DNA of 64,000 nucleotides from Feifania hominis (GTDB taxonomy: Bacteria > Bacillota > Clostridia > Oscillospirales > Feifaniaceae): positions 248,001 through 312,000 of the forward strand of contig NZ_JACRSP010000001.1 in assembly GCF_014384765.1 (NCBI RefSeq). The letters run 5' to 3'. Position numbers and translations under genes: made by a program. Below, in pieces: positions 7,262 to 15,572 of this stretch (positions within the stretch are counted from its first letter, which is position 1; each line of letters begins with the position of its first letter). The notes under the pieces are model-generated. The model made no database searches and was not told where the DNA came from. It saw nothing but the letters and a program-made list of their open reading frames with translations.

Positions 7262-8166
7262 GCGCCGAAATAGAGCTGGTTGCGGCAAGGAGCATTGTCA
7301 CGCGAAACAAAGGCGGCGCCGACTGGTTTGGCTGTGACTACAACATGAACATCTACCGCGGCTGCTGCCACGGCTGCATCTACTGCGACAGCCGCAGCGA
7401 CTGCTACGGGATTGAGGATTTTGACCGCGTTCGCGCCAAGCGTGACGCGCTGCGCATCATCCGCGACGATCTCAGCCGCAAGCTGCGCCCGGGCGTCGTT
7501 GCGACGGGGGCCATGAGCGACCCCTACAATCCCTTTGAGAGGGAGCTGCTGCTCACCCGGCACGCACTGGAGTTGATCGACGCCTATGGCTTCGGCGCTG
7601 CCATTGCAACCAAGAGTGATTTGATTGTGCGCGACGCCGACGTTTTGCGGGAGATCGCGCGCCACTCGCCGGTGCTGTGCAAGTTTACCATTACAACGGC
7701 TGACGATGCGCTGTGCGCTAAAATCGAGCCGCGTGTGACCAACTCCACCGGCCGCTTCAAGGCGGTAGAGCGCCTGAGCGCAGAGGGGTTATTCTGCGGA
7801 ATTCTGCTGATGCCGGTGCTGCCGTTTCTCGAGGACAGCGAGGAAAATGTGCTCGCTCTCGTGCGCCGTGCCGCGCAGTGCGGCGCGCGGTTTATCTATC
7901 CCGCTTTCGGCATGACTCTGCGCCAAAACCAGCGCGAGTGGTACTATTGCAAGCTCGAGGAGCAATTTCCGGGGCAGGGGCTCAGAGAGCGCTATGAGCG
8001 CCGCTATGGGGGACGGTACCGCTGTACAAGCCCGCGCGCAAGGGAACTCTATGCGGCATTCGCCGGGGAGTGTGACCGACTTGGGATCGCCTACCGCATG
8101 AGGGATATCGTTGCTCTGTCGCGCCTGGGCTACGGTGAGATACAGCTGAGCCTCTTTGACCGGTGA
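7258..8166 (+). CDS. SPL-family radical SAM protein
   Basis: The 302-residue protein has the radical SAM cluster CX3CX2C at Cys36, Cys40 and Cys43 (RGCCHGCIYC), so it should bind a [4Fe-4S] cluster and S-adenosylmethionine. Segments GAMSDPYNPFERE and ATKSDLIVRD place it with the SplB-like/Rv2578c subgroup. It lacks the conserved C-terminal Cys context that I would need to call it a true spore photoproduct lyase, so DNA repair is only one option. It starts in a 4-base overlap with the GyrI-like gene, making a three-gene operon with the WYL regulator. Confidence 0.8.
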   Translation: MSAEIELVAARSIVTRNKGGADWFGCDYNMNIYRGCCHGCIYCDSRSDCYGIEDFDRVRAKRDALRIIRDDLSRKLRPGVVATGAMSDPYNPFERELLLTRHALELIDAYGFGAAIATKSDLIVRDADVLREIARHSPVLCKFTITTADDALCAKIEPRVTNSTGRFKAVERLSAEGLFCGILLMPVLPFLEDSEENVLALVRRAAQCGARFIYPAFGMTLRQNQREWYYCKLEEQFPGQGLRERYERRYGGRYRCTSPRARELYAAFAGECDRLGIAYRMRDIVALSRLGYGEIQLSLFDR

Positions 8167-8225
8167 TTCCCATTTTGACAGGGATAAAAAAGCGCCACAG
8201 TTCACTCATGATTAAATATTTGCTG

Positions 8226-8263
8226 CAGAGCCTCTTTGACGGGCTCTGTTTTTGTGCTATACT
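8226..8263 (+). promoter_or_regulatory. Terminator hairpin with an embedded promoter
   Basis: CAGAGCC (8226-8232) pairs with GGCTCTG (8242-8248) and is followed by TTTTT, ending the preceding operon. The loop contains TTGACG (8236-8241), which with TATACT (8258-8263) at 16-base spacing makes a plausible promoter for the next gene. The two signals overlap. Confidence 0.6.
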
Positions 8264-8286
8264 GATGACAGAAAGGCGGCGATAGC

Positions 8287-8568
8287 ATGAAAAAGTGTCT
8301 TTTGGAATCAACAAACCGCTATCTCAAACAGGCGGACTGGACGGATCTCGCACTGATTAAAGTCTGTGTCTGCGCGGCAGGACTGCTGCTTGGCCTGGGT
8401 GTGAAAAAACACAAAAAGCCGCTGGCGATTTTCTCGCTTGGCGTGTTTTTTGGCACGTTGGCCGCCTCGATGCGGCGTTTTCTGCCTTTCCTGAGTGAGA
8501 GCGGCGACTGTGCGTGCGAGACGCGTGTCTCTCAGGAGCCGTCACCCGTCCCGCAGAGCGAGAACTGA
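8287..8568 (+). CDS. Small membrane protein (annotated elsewhere as phosphate ABC permease-like)
   Basis: This 93-residue product begins with an amphipathic segment (NRYLKQADWTDLALIKVCV) and has two short hydrophobic stretches around residues 23-38 and 44-60. A polar tail contains two Cys residues (CAC). Short clostridial proteins with the same ADWTDLALIK...GVKKHKKPL layout are often labelled permease of phosphate ABC transporter. The label is not supported by any transporter motif here. The ribosome site is AAAGGCGG. It is probably a single-gene unit, with its own promoter and a strong terminator. Function unknown. Confidence 0.6.
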   Translation: MKKCLLESTNRYLKQADWTDLALIKVCVCAAGLLLGLGVKKHKKPLAIFSLGVFFGTLAASMRRFLPFLSESGDCACETRVSQEPSPVPQSEN

Positions 8569-8593
8569 CACTTGCTTGGAAACCGGTGCCAAC

Positions 8594-8632
8594 ATGCCCT
8601 ACGTCCCCGCGTGGGACGTAGGGCATATCTTT
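8594..8632 (+). terminator. Strong terminator after the small membrane protein gene
   Basis: ATGCCCTACGTCCC pairs with GGGACGTAGGGCAT (14 bp) around CGCGT, followed by ATCTTTT. It lies only 21 bases before the next start codon, so the next gene needs read-through or its own signal. Confidence 0.8.
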
Positions 8633-8652
8633 TCATAGAATTGAGTGAGAAC

Positions 8653-9186
8653 ATGAAGTGGCTTTCCCATCTGAAGACCATCAACCACCACAAGGCTCTT
8701 GTCATGAAGTACTGTTTCAAAATCGGCCTCTACCGCCAGGGACTGCTGCACGACCTGTCAAAATACTCGCCCTGCGAGTTCCGCGTGGGCGCGCGATATT
8801 TTCAGGGGAACCGCAGCCCCAACGACGCCGAGCGGGCCGCGACCGGCTGCAGCAGCGCCTGGCTTCACCACAAGGGGCGCAACAAGCACCATCTCGAGTA
8901 CTGGATCGACTACAGCCCGGAGGGGGACCACGCGCTCGCCGGCATGGAGATGCCGGTGCGCTATGTCGCAGAGATGTTCTGTGACCGGATTGCGGCGTGT
9001 AAGACCTACAAAAAAGAGGCCTATCAGGACCGCGACGCCTACGATTACTATATGAAGTCCCGCGATCACTATCTGCTCCACCCGAACACACAGGCATTGC
9101 TCGAGCAGCTGCTGAGCATGCTGATGGAGCGCGGCGAGGAGCAGACCTTTGCCTACATTCGCCATGAAGTGTTGGGCAGGCGCTGA
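8653..9186 (+). CDS. DUF5662-family protein, HD-like
   Basis: The 177-residue protein matches the uncharacterised DUF5662 family. Two histidine-rich motifs are visible: LLHDLSKYSPCEF near residue 35 and a later WLHHKGRNKHHLEYWID. These look like metal-binding positions of an HD-type phosphohydrolase fold, but no substrate is known. ATG 8653 is the first methionine with a GAGTGAGA ribosome site; the reading frame is open upstream into the terminator. The next gene begins 23 bases downstream, so the two may be co-transcribed. Confidence 0.65.
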   Translation: MKWLSHLKTINHHKALVMKYCFKIGLYRQGLLHDLSKYSPCEFRVGARYFQGNRSPNDAERAATGCSSAWLHHKGRNKHHLEYWIDYSPEGDHALAGMEMPVRYVAEMFCDRIAACKTYKKEAYQDRDAYDYYMKSRDHYLLHPNTQALLEQLLSMLMERGEEQTFAYIRHEVLGRR

Positions 9187-9209
9187 AGCGGGAGAGCTTG
9201 GGAGGATTT

Positions 9210-10544
9210 ATGGATCAGGCTGCCTTTGAGACCCTCTGCAAATGGCATGAAGAGGGGGATCATCAGACCATTGTCAACTACCTTGAGAAAACACCGCGCG
9301 CCGGGCGTGACTATCAGGCTCAGAATCTGCTTGCCCGGGCGCTGAACAATTTGGGAAAATACGAAGCGGCGGCAAATGAGCTGCTCGCTGTCGAGCAGCA
9401 GGGAGCGGAGGACCCCATGTGGCACGCGCGGCTCGGGTATGCTCTCTACCATCTGGGCAGCGCCGACGAGGCGCGCCGTCAATTTGAGCTCACGCTTGCG
9501 CTCGACCCGGAGAATGAAGACGCCCCGCTCTTTTTGCAGGCGCTTGAGTCACTGGCCCCGGAACTCTATACCGAGGCGCAGGCCGATGCGGTACAGGCGC
9601 ATATTGCCTCACAGTTCGGCGCGTTTGAGAGCGTTTTCCACGAGATTGTGTCGCCCGATCTGCATGTGGATATTGCCGTGATTCCCCCCGGCGCCGGGCG
9701 CGATTTTTACACGCTGGTCACCATGGGAATGGGAGCCCACCGTATGGCGGTGCCCGAGGATCTCAAGACCGAGGGAATCGACCGGGCGGAGCTTCTGATC
9801 TGTCTGCCGGCCGACTGGCAGCTCCAGAGCAGCGATGAGCGCTGGTACTGGCCGATTCGCTGGCTCAAGGCGCTCGCGCGGCTGCCGGGAGAGAATGATA
9901 CCTGGCTCGGCTGGGGACACACGGTGACCAACGACGGTCCCTTTGCCGACAACACCATGCTCTGGGGCTCGCTTCTGACGCAGCCTCTGGTTGGCGGGGA
10001 GAATGCCGATGTCTGTGAGCTGCCGAATGGGGAGCTCGTGAATTTCTATCAGATTATTCCACTCTATGAGCAGGAGATGGGCTTTAAAATTTCCCACAGT
10101 GCCGATGAGCTTCTGGAGCGGCTTGAGCCGCTGCCCGTGGTGGTCGAGATTGGCCGGCCCAATGTCTGCGAGGGAGAGGGCGGCAAGCAGTGGGCCATCG
10201 CGCCGGACCAGATCCGCGAATTGTTGACCGACTGGGAGGGGCCGACCGGCTGCATTGCCACCGACCGGATTCTCGTCGACGGCTGCGAAGTGGGCTACAT
10301 GTACCGTGAGCGGCCCGATGAGGACCGACCCGACAGCGGCTGGCGTTTCACGGCGGGCGACGAGAGCGACGAGTATATGGACGACCCCGCGAACTCGGAG
10401 GTCTATCAACTCAACACCATCTGCAACTACGACCCGGACATCATTCCGCTGCTGGATTCACCCTACGGCACAGCCTACTGGCGCGACGAGGACGGTGAGT
10501 TCCAGTGTGAGGAATTTGACCCGGACGAGGAAATTGACGCTTAG
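9210..10544 (+). CDS. TPR - suppressor of fused (SUFU) - DUF2185 three-domain protein
   Basis: This acidic 444-residue protein appears to join three modules. Residues 1-115 carry TPR-like helices (LLARALNNLGKYEAAANELL, LGYALYHLGSADEARRQFEL). Residues 140-310 match the bacterial SUFU-like domain (DIAVIPPGAGRDFYTLVTMG, LICLPADW, WPIRWLK). The C-terminal 100 residues look like DUF2185 (GCIATDRILVDGCEVGYMYRE). SUFU and DUF2185/Imm33-like domains are known as immunity modules of polymorphic toxin systems, but no toxin gene is adjacent. It may instead be a cytoplasmic scaffold or stray immunity protein. ATG 9210 follows GGGAGG. LysR starts 13 bases after its stop. Confidence 0.75.
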   Translation: MDQAAFETLCKWHEEGDHQTIVNYLEKTPRAGRDYQAQNLLARALNNLGKYEAAANELLAVEQQGAEDPMWHARLGYALYHLGSADEARRQFELTLALDPENEDAPLFLQALESLAPELYTEAQADAVQAHIASQFGAFESVFHEIVSPDLHVDIAVIPPGAGRDFYTLVTMGMGAHRMAVPEDLKTEGIDRAELLICLPADWQLQSSDERWYWPIRWLKALARLPGENDTWLGWGHTVTNDGPFADNTMLWGSLLTQPLVGGENADVCELPNGELVNFYQIIPLYEQEMGFKISHSADELLERLEPLPVVVEIGRPNVCEGEGGKQWAIAPDQIRELLTDWEGPTGCIATDRILVDGCEVGYMYRERPDEDRPDSGWRFTAGDESDEYMDDPANSEVYQLNTICNYDPDIIPLLDSPYGTAYWRDEDGEFQCEEFDPDEEIDA

Positions 10545-10557
10545 AGGAGGGATGTTT

Positions 10558-11445
10558 ATGACACGGCTGGAGATCGACGCCTTTTTGAGTATTGTCAAAT
10601 ATGGGAGCATCTCGTCGGCCGCGGAAAAGCTGTATGTGTCACAGCCGGCATTGAGCCGCAGAATCAAGGTGCTCGAGCAGGAGCTCGGCTACCGGCTCTT
10701 CAGCCGCCAGCGGGGCTTTCGGGGTGTGGAGCTCACCGATGAGGGCGCCGCGTTTATCTCGGTTGCACAGAAGTGGCAGCATCTCTGGCAGGAGGCGGGC
10801 GCCATTTCCATGCTGCGCCACAACAAAGTGCTCAATCTCTCCTCCATTAACAGCATCAGCACGTTTATCCTCTCCCCGGTGTTTCGCGCATTTTTGCGGG
10901 ACAACCTCGAGTATCAGATATCGTTTATGAACTACCACTCGGCCGAGGCCTGCCGGATGATCGAGAGCGGCCAGCTTGACTTTGCCATCATAGGCAAGCC
11001 GAGGTTCCTGAAGTATGGCGAGGCGATCCCGGCATACAGCGAGCCAATGGTCTTTGCCTCTCCCTGGGAGTATCCGGAAACGATCCGGGTGGAAAATCTC
11101 GATGTTCGCAAGGAGATCAAGATCAACTGGAATAACGAGTTCAGCGACTGGCACGACCGATGGTTTGACTCGACCATCTATCCGCGGGCTACGCTTGACA
11201 CCATGGCGTTTTGGAAGGACTTTCTCACGGGGGACAGCTGGGCGCTGATGCCGTACTCCGTTGCACAGAAAGTCAGCTGTCAGGAGAGGCTCTATCTCCG
11301 CAGAGTCGTCAACGGCCCGCCGGACCGCATTGTCTACTATGTGCGAGGCAATGAGCGCAAGGCGGATATTATTGATCGATTTCTACACTATCTCAATATT
11401 GAAGTGAGTCAAATTGAAGGCATCAAGTCCTATCTGGACTATTGA
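10558..11445 (+). CDS. LysR family transcriptional regulator
   Basis: This 295-residue protein has a typical N-terminal winged helix (IVKYGSISSAAEKLYVSQPALSRRIKVLEQELGYRLFSR, residues 10-50) and a periplasmic-binding-like effector domain. ATG 10558 sits six bases after GGAGGG; a second in-frame ATG at 10552 overlaps that site. It lies upstream of, and on the same strand as, the transporter operon starting at 11764. A 300-base spacer with a terminator, promoter and an ATAA-N8-TTAT dyad lies between them. It is therefore the best candidate regulator of that operon. The effector is unknown. Confidence 0.9.
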   Translation: MTRLEIDAFLSIVKYGSISSAAEKLYVSQPALSRRIKVLEQELGYRLFSRQRGFRGVELTDEGAAFISVAQKWQHLWQEAGAISMLRHNKVLNLSSINSISTFILSPVFRAFLRDNLEYQISFMNYHSAEACRMIESGQLDFAIIGKPRFLKYGEAIPAYSEPMVFASPWEYPETIRVENLDVRKEIKINWNNEFSDWHDRWFDSTIYPRATLDTMAFWKDFLTGDSWALMPYSVAQKVSCQERLYLRRVVNGPPDRIVYYVRGNERKADIIDRFLHYLNIEVSQIEGIKSYLDY

Positions 11446-11446
11446 T

Positions 11447-11479
11447 AAAAAAGGGAGCGTTTCAAACGCTCCCTTTTTT
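11447..11479. terminator. Terminator of lysR
   Basis: AAAAAAGGGAGCGTTT pairs with AAACGCTCCCTTTTTT around a single C, two bases after the stop codon. The symmetric A and T runs make it potentially bidirectional. Confidence 0.9.
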
Positions 11480-11530
11480 ATGCAAATTTGCCGGAATACA
11501 GGGAAATATCTTGGTGATTCTGATGTTAGT

Positions 11531-11548
11531 TATAAGTATTACATTATA
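11531..11548 (+). promoter_or_regulatory. Candidate LysR-type binding dyad
   Basis: TATAA-N8-TTATA forms an AT-rich interrupted dyad of the general LysR T-N11-A type, 21 bases upstream of the -35 box. It is the most symmetric element in the spacer. Dyads like this also occur by chance in AT-rich DNA. Confidence 0.35.
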
Positions 11549-11569
11549 TTTTGTGAAAAAAGAAAGTAT

Positions 11570-11598
11570 TTGGCGCTATTGCACTAAAAGGATATAAT
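11570..11598 (+). promoter_or_regulatory. Promoter of the AEC/Liv/Tm-1-like operon
   Basis: TTGGCG (11570-11575) and TATAAT (11593-11598) are 17 bases apart. The predicted leader is about 155 bases and AT-rich with no gene. Confidence 0.75.
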
Positions 11599-11763
11599 CT
11601 AAGTGAAATTATCAATAAAGTTGTACAAAATCACTAAAACAGTCTGATTTAAATAGATCTTTTTTTCAATATTGTATGTTTTTTGCATTGCAAAATAAAT
11701 AGAAAAATATGGAAAGTTATAGAAAAAGACGCATGAGTTGATCACAACAGCGGGGGAGTGACT

Positions 11764-12690
11764 ATGGGAGCTTTTGCATCGGCCTTTCAGGCGTTGGCCC
11801 CCATGTTTGCCGTCATCATGACCGGGTATCTCTGCAAGCGGCTGGGGGTGGTCGACGAGCGGGAACAGCCGAGAATGAACCACATTGGCTTTCAGGTCTT
11901 TTTGCCGGCTCTGCTCTTTTGCAACATCTACCGTGCAGACCTCCACTGCGCCGTGAGAACGGAGTTGGTAGTTTTCATTCTGGTTGCGCTGCCTGTGACC
12001 GCTCTGCTCGCCACCCTTTTGGCCTTTGCGCTTGTAAGAGAGCGCTCCCAGCTGGGCACGGCCATACAGGCGGTTTTCCGGGGAAATTTCGTCCTGGTCG
12101 GAATGCCGATTGTATGTGCCCTCTACGACGCGGCAGATCTGGTCTCGATCGCACTCGCCGTAGCCGTTCCCATGATGAATCTGCTGTCGGTGACGGTGCT
12201 TGAGCTCTACGGCGGTGAGCGGATCAAACCTCTGCAAATTGCAGGGGATGTGATGAAAAATCCGTTGGTGATTGCGTCGCTGCTCGGTGCGGTGTTTCTT
12301 GCCGCAGAAATTCGACTGCCGGCTTTTGTGGAGTCCGCCGCAGCGAGTCTTGCACAGGTGGCATCGCCCTATCTGCTGTTTTGGCTGGGCGCCTTTTTCC
12401 GGTTTCGGCTTCGTTTTTCGCGGGAACTGGTCTTCTGCATCGTCGGAAAGCTCCTGCTGGTACCGGCAGCGGCTCTGGGCGTGGCTTTTCTGATGGGCTT
12501 TCGCGGTGAGGAGTTTGCCGTTTTGCTTGCGCTGTTCGCAGCGCCCAACGCAACCTCCTGCTTTACCATGGCACAGAGCAAGGGAGGCGACGAGGTTCTC
12601 GCAGGCAACGCCGTTGTTTTGAGCTCCGCCTTTTCAGCGGTGAGTCTGTTCGGCTGGATCGTACTGTTCCAGAGTCTGCACGTTTTATGA
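11764..12690 (+). CDS. AEC family transporter (auxin efflux carrier type)
   Basis: The 308-residue integral membrane protein has about ten hydrophobic segments and the AEC-family opening APMFAVIMTGYLCKRLGVVDE, plus RGNFVLVGMPIVCALY and a C-terminal NATSCFTMAQSKGGDE segment. Members export or import organic acids such as malate or malonate by secondary transport. The start ATG 11764 follows GGGGGAG; a GTG at 11758 is possible but too close. It is the first gene of a long operon whose next gene begins 59 bases downstream, so it may export a product or exchange a substrate of the same pathway. Confidence 0.88.
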   Translation: MGAFASAFQALAPMFAVIMTGYLCKRLGVVDEREQPRMNHIGFQVFLPALLFCNIYRADLHCAVRTELVVFILVALPVTALLATLLAFALVRERSQLGTAIQAVFRGNFVLVGMPIVCALYDAADLVSIALAVAVPMMNLLSVTVLELYGGERIKPLQIAGDVMKNPLVIASLLGAVFLAAEIRLPAFVESAAASLAQVASPYLLFWLGAFFRFRLRFSRELVFCIVGKLLLVPAAALGVAFLMGFRGEEFAVLLALFAAPNATSCFTMAQSKGGDEVLAGNAVVLSSAFSAVSLFGWIVLFQSLHVL

Positions 12691-12749
12691 TTCGGATTGG
12701 TCTGGCGGCAGGAGGCCGCCCGAAAAATAAAAAAATGGAGGGAAAGAAA

Positions 12750-14051
12750 GTGAAAAGATTATTCGCGTTTGTTCTGGCACTGGTGATGGCGGTGTCGTTT
12801 GCCGCCTGCTCGGATCAGAGCCCCGGTGCGCAAAATCCCGAAGGCCCGACCTCGTCCGGAGACGGGGCCAGCACCGAGCCGATCAACATCGGCGTACTCT
12901 GTACGCTGGATGGTGCAACCGGTCTTGGCGCCAAGGCGGCGGTGGAGCTCTACTTTGAGCAAAACGCCCAGAAACTCGCAGGCAGACCGGTCAAGGTCTA
13001 CTTTGAAAACACCACCAGCGATCCCAACATCGCCATTGAGAAACTGGTCAAATGCGTCGACGAATATGGCTGCCAGCTCATCATTGGGCCGCTCTCGGGT
13101 TCAGAGGGAACCGCGGTCAAGGAGTACGCGGAATTCTATCTGGATGACACTACCATCATTGTCGGCTCGTCCGGCTCGACACAGATCACGTTTGACACAC
13201 CGGAAAATCTCTTCCGCGTCTGTGCCACAGGTGCGCAGTCGGGCTTTTCCCTCGGACACTACGCCTATGAGGAGCTCGGCTACCGGAAGATTCTCACCGT
13301 TGCCTCGGACTACGATTTTACCTTCTCCCAGGTCGCGGGCTTTCTCTATGGATTTGTAGCGGCAGGCGGCGAGGTGGTTGACCGCATCTGGTTTACCAAG
13401 GGCACAACCGACTACAGCTCCACGCTGGCGGCCATCTCCCAGTACAAGGATGTCGACGCCATCTTCTGCGGCATTGGCGCGTCCGACTCCATGTACTTTG
13501 TTCGCCAGTATGTCGAGTACGGTATGAAAATTCCGCTGATGGGCGGCTCCAATTTCACCGACGTCTCCTGCATCACGAGCGATATTGCGGACTACTACGA
13601 CGGCATTCTGACATCGAGCTACTACGCCGATGATCTCGGCACAGAAGAGTATGAGAGCTTTGTCAAGGCTTATGCGGACTACTATGGACAGGACCCCAGC
13701 AGCTTTGCCTGTGATTTCTATATGGCCTGTGAAATTGCGGCAAAGGCACTGGAGGAAGTAGACGGGAACATCGAAGACCGCGAGGCTTTCCGCGCCGCTC
13801 TTGCCAATGTCAACTACCAGTCTCCCAGGGGAGAGTTCAAGCTCGATGAGGATCATCAGGCGATCTGCACCATCTTTATCACTGAAGTGACAAAGAACGA
13901 AGCCGGTGTCTACCGCAACAAGGTGATTCGAGAGTACAAAGACGTCAGCCAGTATGGCGACTTTGACCCTGACTGGTATGCGGCTCAGCCTGACCCGGAT
14001 CGGACGAATCCGACAGTGGAGAGCATCAAAAACGCAGAGTACACAAAGTGA
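12750..14051 (+). CDS. Branched-chain-amino-acid-type ABC transporter substrate-binding lipoprotein
   Basis: This 433-residue protein has a lipoprotein signal (basic start, hydrophobic core, SFAAC lipobox with Cys near residue 20). A low-complexity Ser/Gly/Pro linker and a Peripla_BP_6 domain starting at INIGVLCTLDGATGLGAK follow. It would sit on the outer face of the membrane and deliver ligand to LivH/LivM. I chose GTG 12750 because GGAGGG lies seven bases upstream. An in-frame ATG at 12735 overlaps that site, and the long reading from 12687 has none. The family binds Leu/Ile/Val but also amides, urea and aromatic acids, so the ligand here is open. Confidence 0.88.
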   Translation: MKRLFAFVLALVMAVSFAACSDQSPGAQNPEGPTSSGDGASTEPINIGVLCTLDGATGLGAKAAVELYFEQNAQKLAGRPVKVYFENTTSDPNIAIEKLVKCVDEYGCQLIIGPLSGSEGTAVKEYAEFYLDDTTIIVGSSGSTQITFDTPENLFRVCATGAQSGFSLGHYAYEELGYRKILTVASDYDFTFSQVAGFLYGFVAAGGEVVDRIWFTKGTTDYSSTLAAISQYKDVDAIFCGIGASDSMYFVRQYVEYGMKIPLMGGSNFTDVSCITSDIADYYDGILTSSYYADDLGTEEYESFVKAYADYYGQDPSSFACDFYMACEIAAKALEEVDGNIEDREAFRAALANVNYQSPRGEFKLDEDHQAICTIFITEVTKNEAGVYRNKVIREYKDVSQYGDFDPDWYAAQPDPDRTNPTVESIKNAEYTK

Positions 14052-14085
14052 CAGCCCGCAGAGCTGTTCAACGGGAGGAAATACC

Positions 14086-14850
14086 ATGGCACAGAATTCG
14101 CAGATCCTCTCTCTGAGCGGCGTGACCAAGAGCTTCGGCGGCGTGGTCGCCGTGCGCGACGTCTCGATGGACGTCGCGCACGGTGAGCGCCGTCTGATAA
14201 TCGGCACGAATGGGGCGGGGAAGTCGACGCTGTTCAATCTCATCTGCGGCGATATTCCCCTTACGTCCGGTACGGTGCGTCTGTTCGAGAGAGACGTCAC
14301 CCATCTGGACCTGCGCCGCCGCGCGCTGATGGGTATGAGGCGCACCTATCAGGCCACGGCCCTGTTCAATAAGCTGACGGTCCGCCAGAATTTCTATCTG
14401 GCCCTGCTCGGGGAGCGGTCAACGCGCCACCATTTCAACCTGTTTACCAACTACAAAAATTCCGGCAGTTACAACGAGAAAATTGAGCAGACGGCAGCCC
14501 TTGTCGACATTCAGGAAAAACTCGACGAAGTAATTGACAACATCTCCCACGGCGAGCGCCGCCAGCTGGAACTGGGGCTCGCACTGATCTCACAGCCAAA
14601 GCTGCTGCTGCTCGATGAGCCGTCCTCCGGCCTCTCGGCGAGTGAACGCCAGAAAATTCAGGCCATTTTACAAAATCTCGACCCGCAGATTACGCTGCTC
14701 CTCGTCGAGCACAACATGGAACTGGCCTTTGCAGTGGCAACCGATGTCACTGTGATGCAAAACGGAGAAATTGTCTGCGAGGGCTCACCACAGGCCATCA
14801 GAGGCGACGAGTATGTCCAGAAAATTTATCTGGGAGGTGGTCGGGCATGA
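14086..14850 (+). CDS. livG: Liv-type ABC transporter ATP-binding protein (LivG)
   Basis: A 254-residue nucleotide-binding protein with Walker A GTNGAGKST, an ABC signature ISHGERRQ (a variant of LSGGQ typical of LivG), Walker B LLLLDEPS and the His switch in LLVEHN. It energises import on the cytoplasmic face together with the next gene. GGGAGG precedes the ATG. The stop overlaps the next start by ATGA, showing translational coupling. Confidence 0.92.
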   Translation: MAQNSQILSLSGVTKSFGGVVAVRDVSMDVAHGERRLIIGTNGAGKSTLFNLICGDIPLTSGTVRLFERDVTHLDLRRRALMGMRRTYQATALFNKLTVRQNFYLALLGERSTRHHFNLFTNYKNSGSYNEKIEQTAALVDIQEKLDEVIDNISHGERRQLELGLALISQPKLLLLDEPSSGLSASERQKIQAILQNLDPQITLLLVEHNMELAFAVATDVTVMQNGEIVCEGSPQAIRGDEYVQKIYLGGGRA

Positions 14851-15554
14851 ATACCGCCGTTCTGGAGATGGACCATGTCAACGCCTTTTACGGCGACCTG
14901 CGTATCGTACAGGACTCCTGTCTTACGCTTACGGGAGGAATCACCTCGGTCATCGGTCGAAACGGAATGGGCAAAACGACGCTGATGAAAGCCCTCATGG
15001 GTCTTGTCAGGCGAAGCGGATCCATCCGGTTCTGCGGCGAGGAGATCGGGACGCTCAAGCCCTACCAGATCGCGCAAAAGGGCATTGGGTATGTGCCTCA
15101 GGGCAGACGCAATTTTCCCTCGCTGACCGTTGAGGAGCACTTGAGCTTCTGTGCGAGAAAAGCGCCGACGGGTGGGGATGTGTGGAATAAAGAGCGCGTC
15201 TATGAGCTCTTTCCAAGACTCTATGAGAGGAGAACCCTCTCCGGAACTGCCCTCTCGGGGGGAGAACAGCAGATGCTCGCCATCGGCAGGGCACTTGTTC
15301 TCGCGCCGAAGCTGCTGGTGATGGACGAGCCCTCCGAAGGACTCGCTCCCGCGGTCATCGACGTGCTTGTCGACTTCTTCCGGCGCATTGAGGGAAAGAT
15401 CAATGTTCTGCTTGTGGAACAGGACCTCGGCTTCTGCGGCCGGGTCACAGATCAAACCAATGTCATGAGCCTCGGCAGCATCGCCTACACGGGATCCCTG
15501 AGCGAGCTGCTCCGTGATCCGGAGAAGAGCCGCCGGCTGCTCGGCGTCGGTTAG
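14847..15554 (+). CDS. livF: Liv-type ABC transporter ATP-binding protein (LivF)
   Basis: The 235-residue second ATPase has Walker A GRNGMGKTT, the canonical signature LSGGEQQ, and Walker B LLVMDEPSEG. The LivF hallmark VPQGRRNFPSLTVEEHL lies between them. It should pair with LivG as a heterodimer. The start codon overlaps the stop of livG, and livH follows after 18 bases with GAAGGAGG. Confidence 0.93.
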   Translation: MNTAVLEMDHVNAFYGDLRIVQDSCLTLTGGITSVIGRNGMGKTTLMKALMGLVRRSGSIRFCGEEIGTLKPYQIAQKGIGYVPQGRRNFPSLTVEEHLSFCARKAPTGGDVWNKERVYELFPRLYERRTLSGTALSGGEQQMLAIGRALVLAPKLLVMDEPSEGLAPAVIDVLVDFFRRIEGKINVLLVEQDLGFCGRVTDQTNVMSLGSIAYTGSLSELLRDPEKSRRLLGVG

Positions 15555-15572
15555 CCGAAGGAGGATTGAAAC

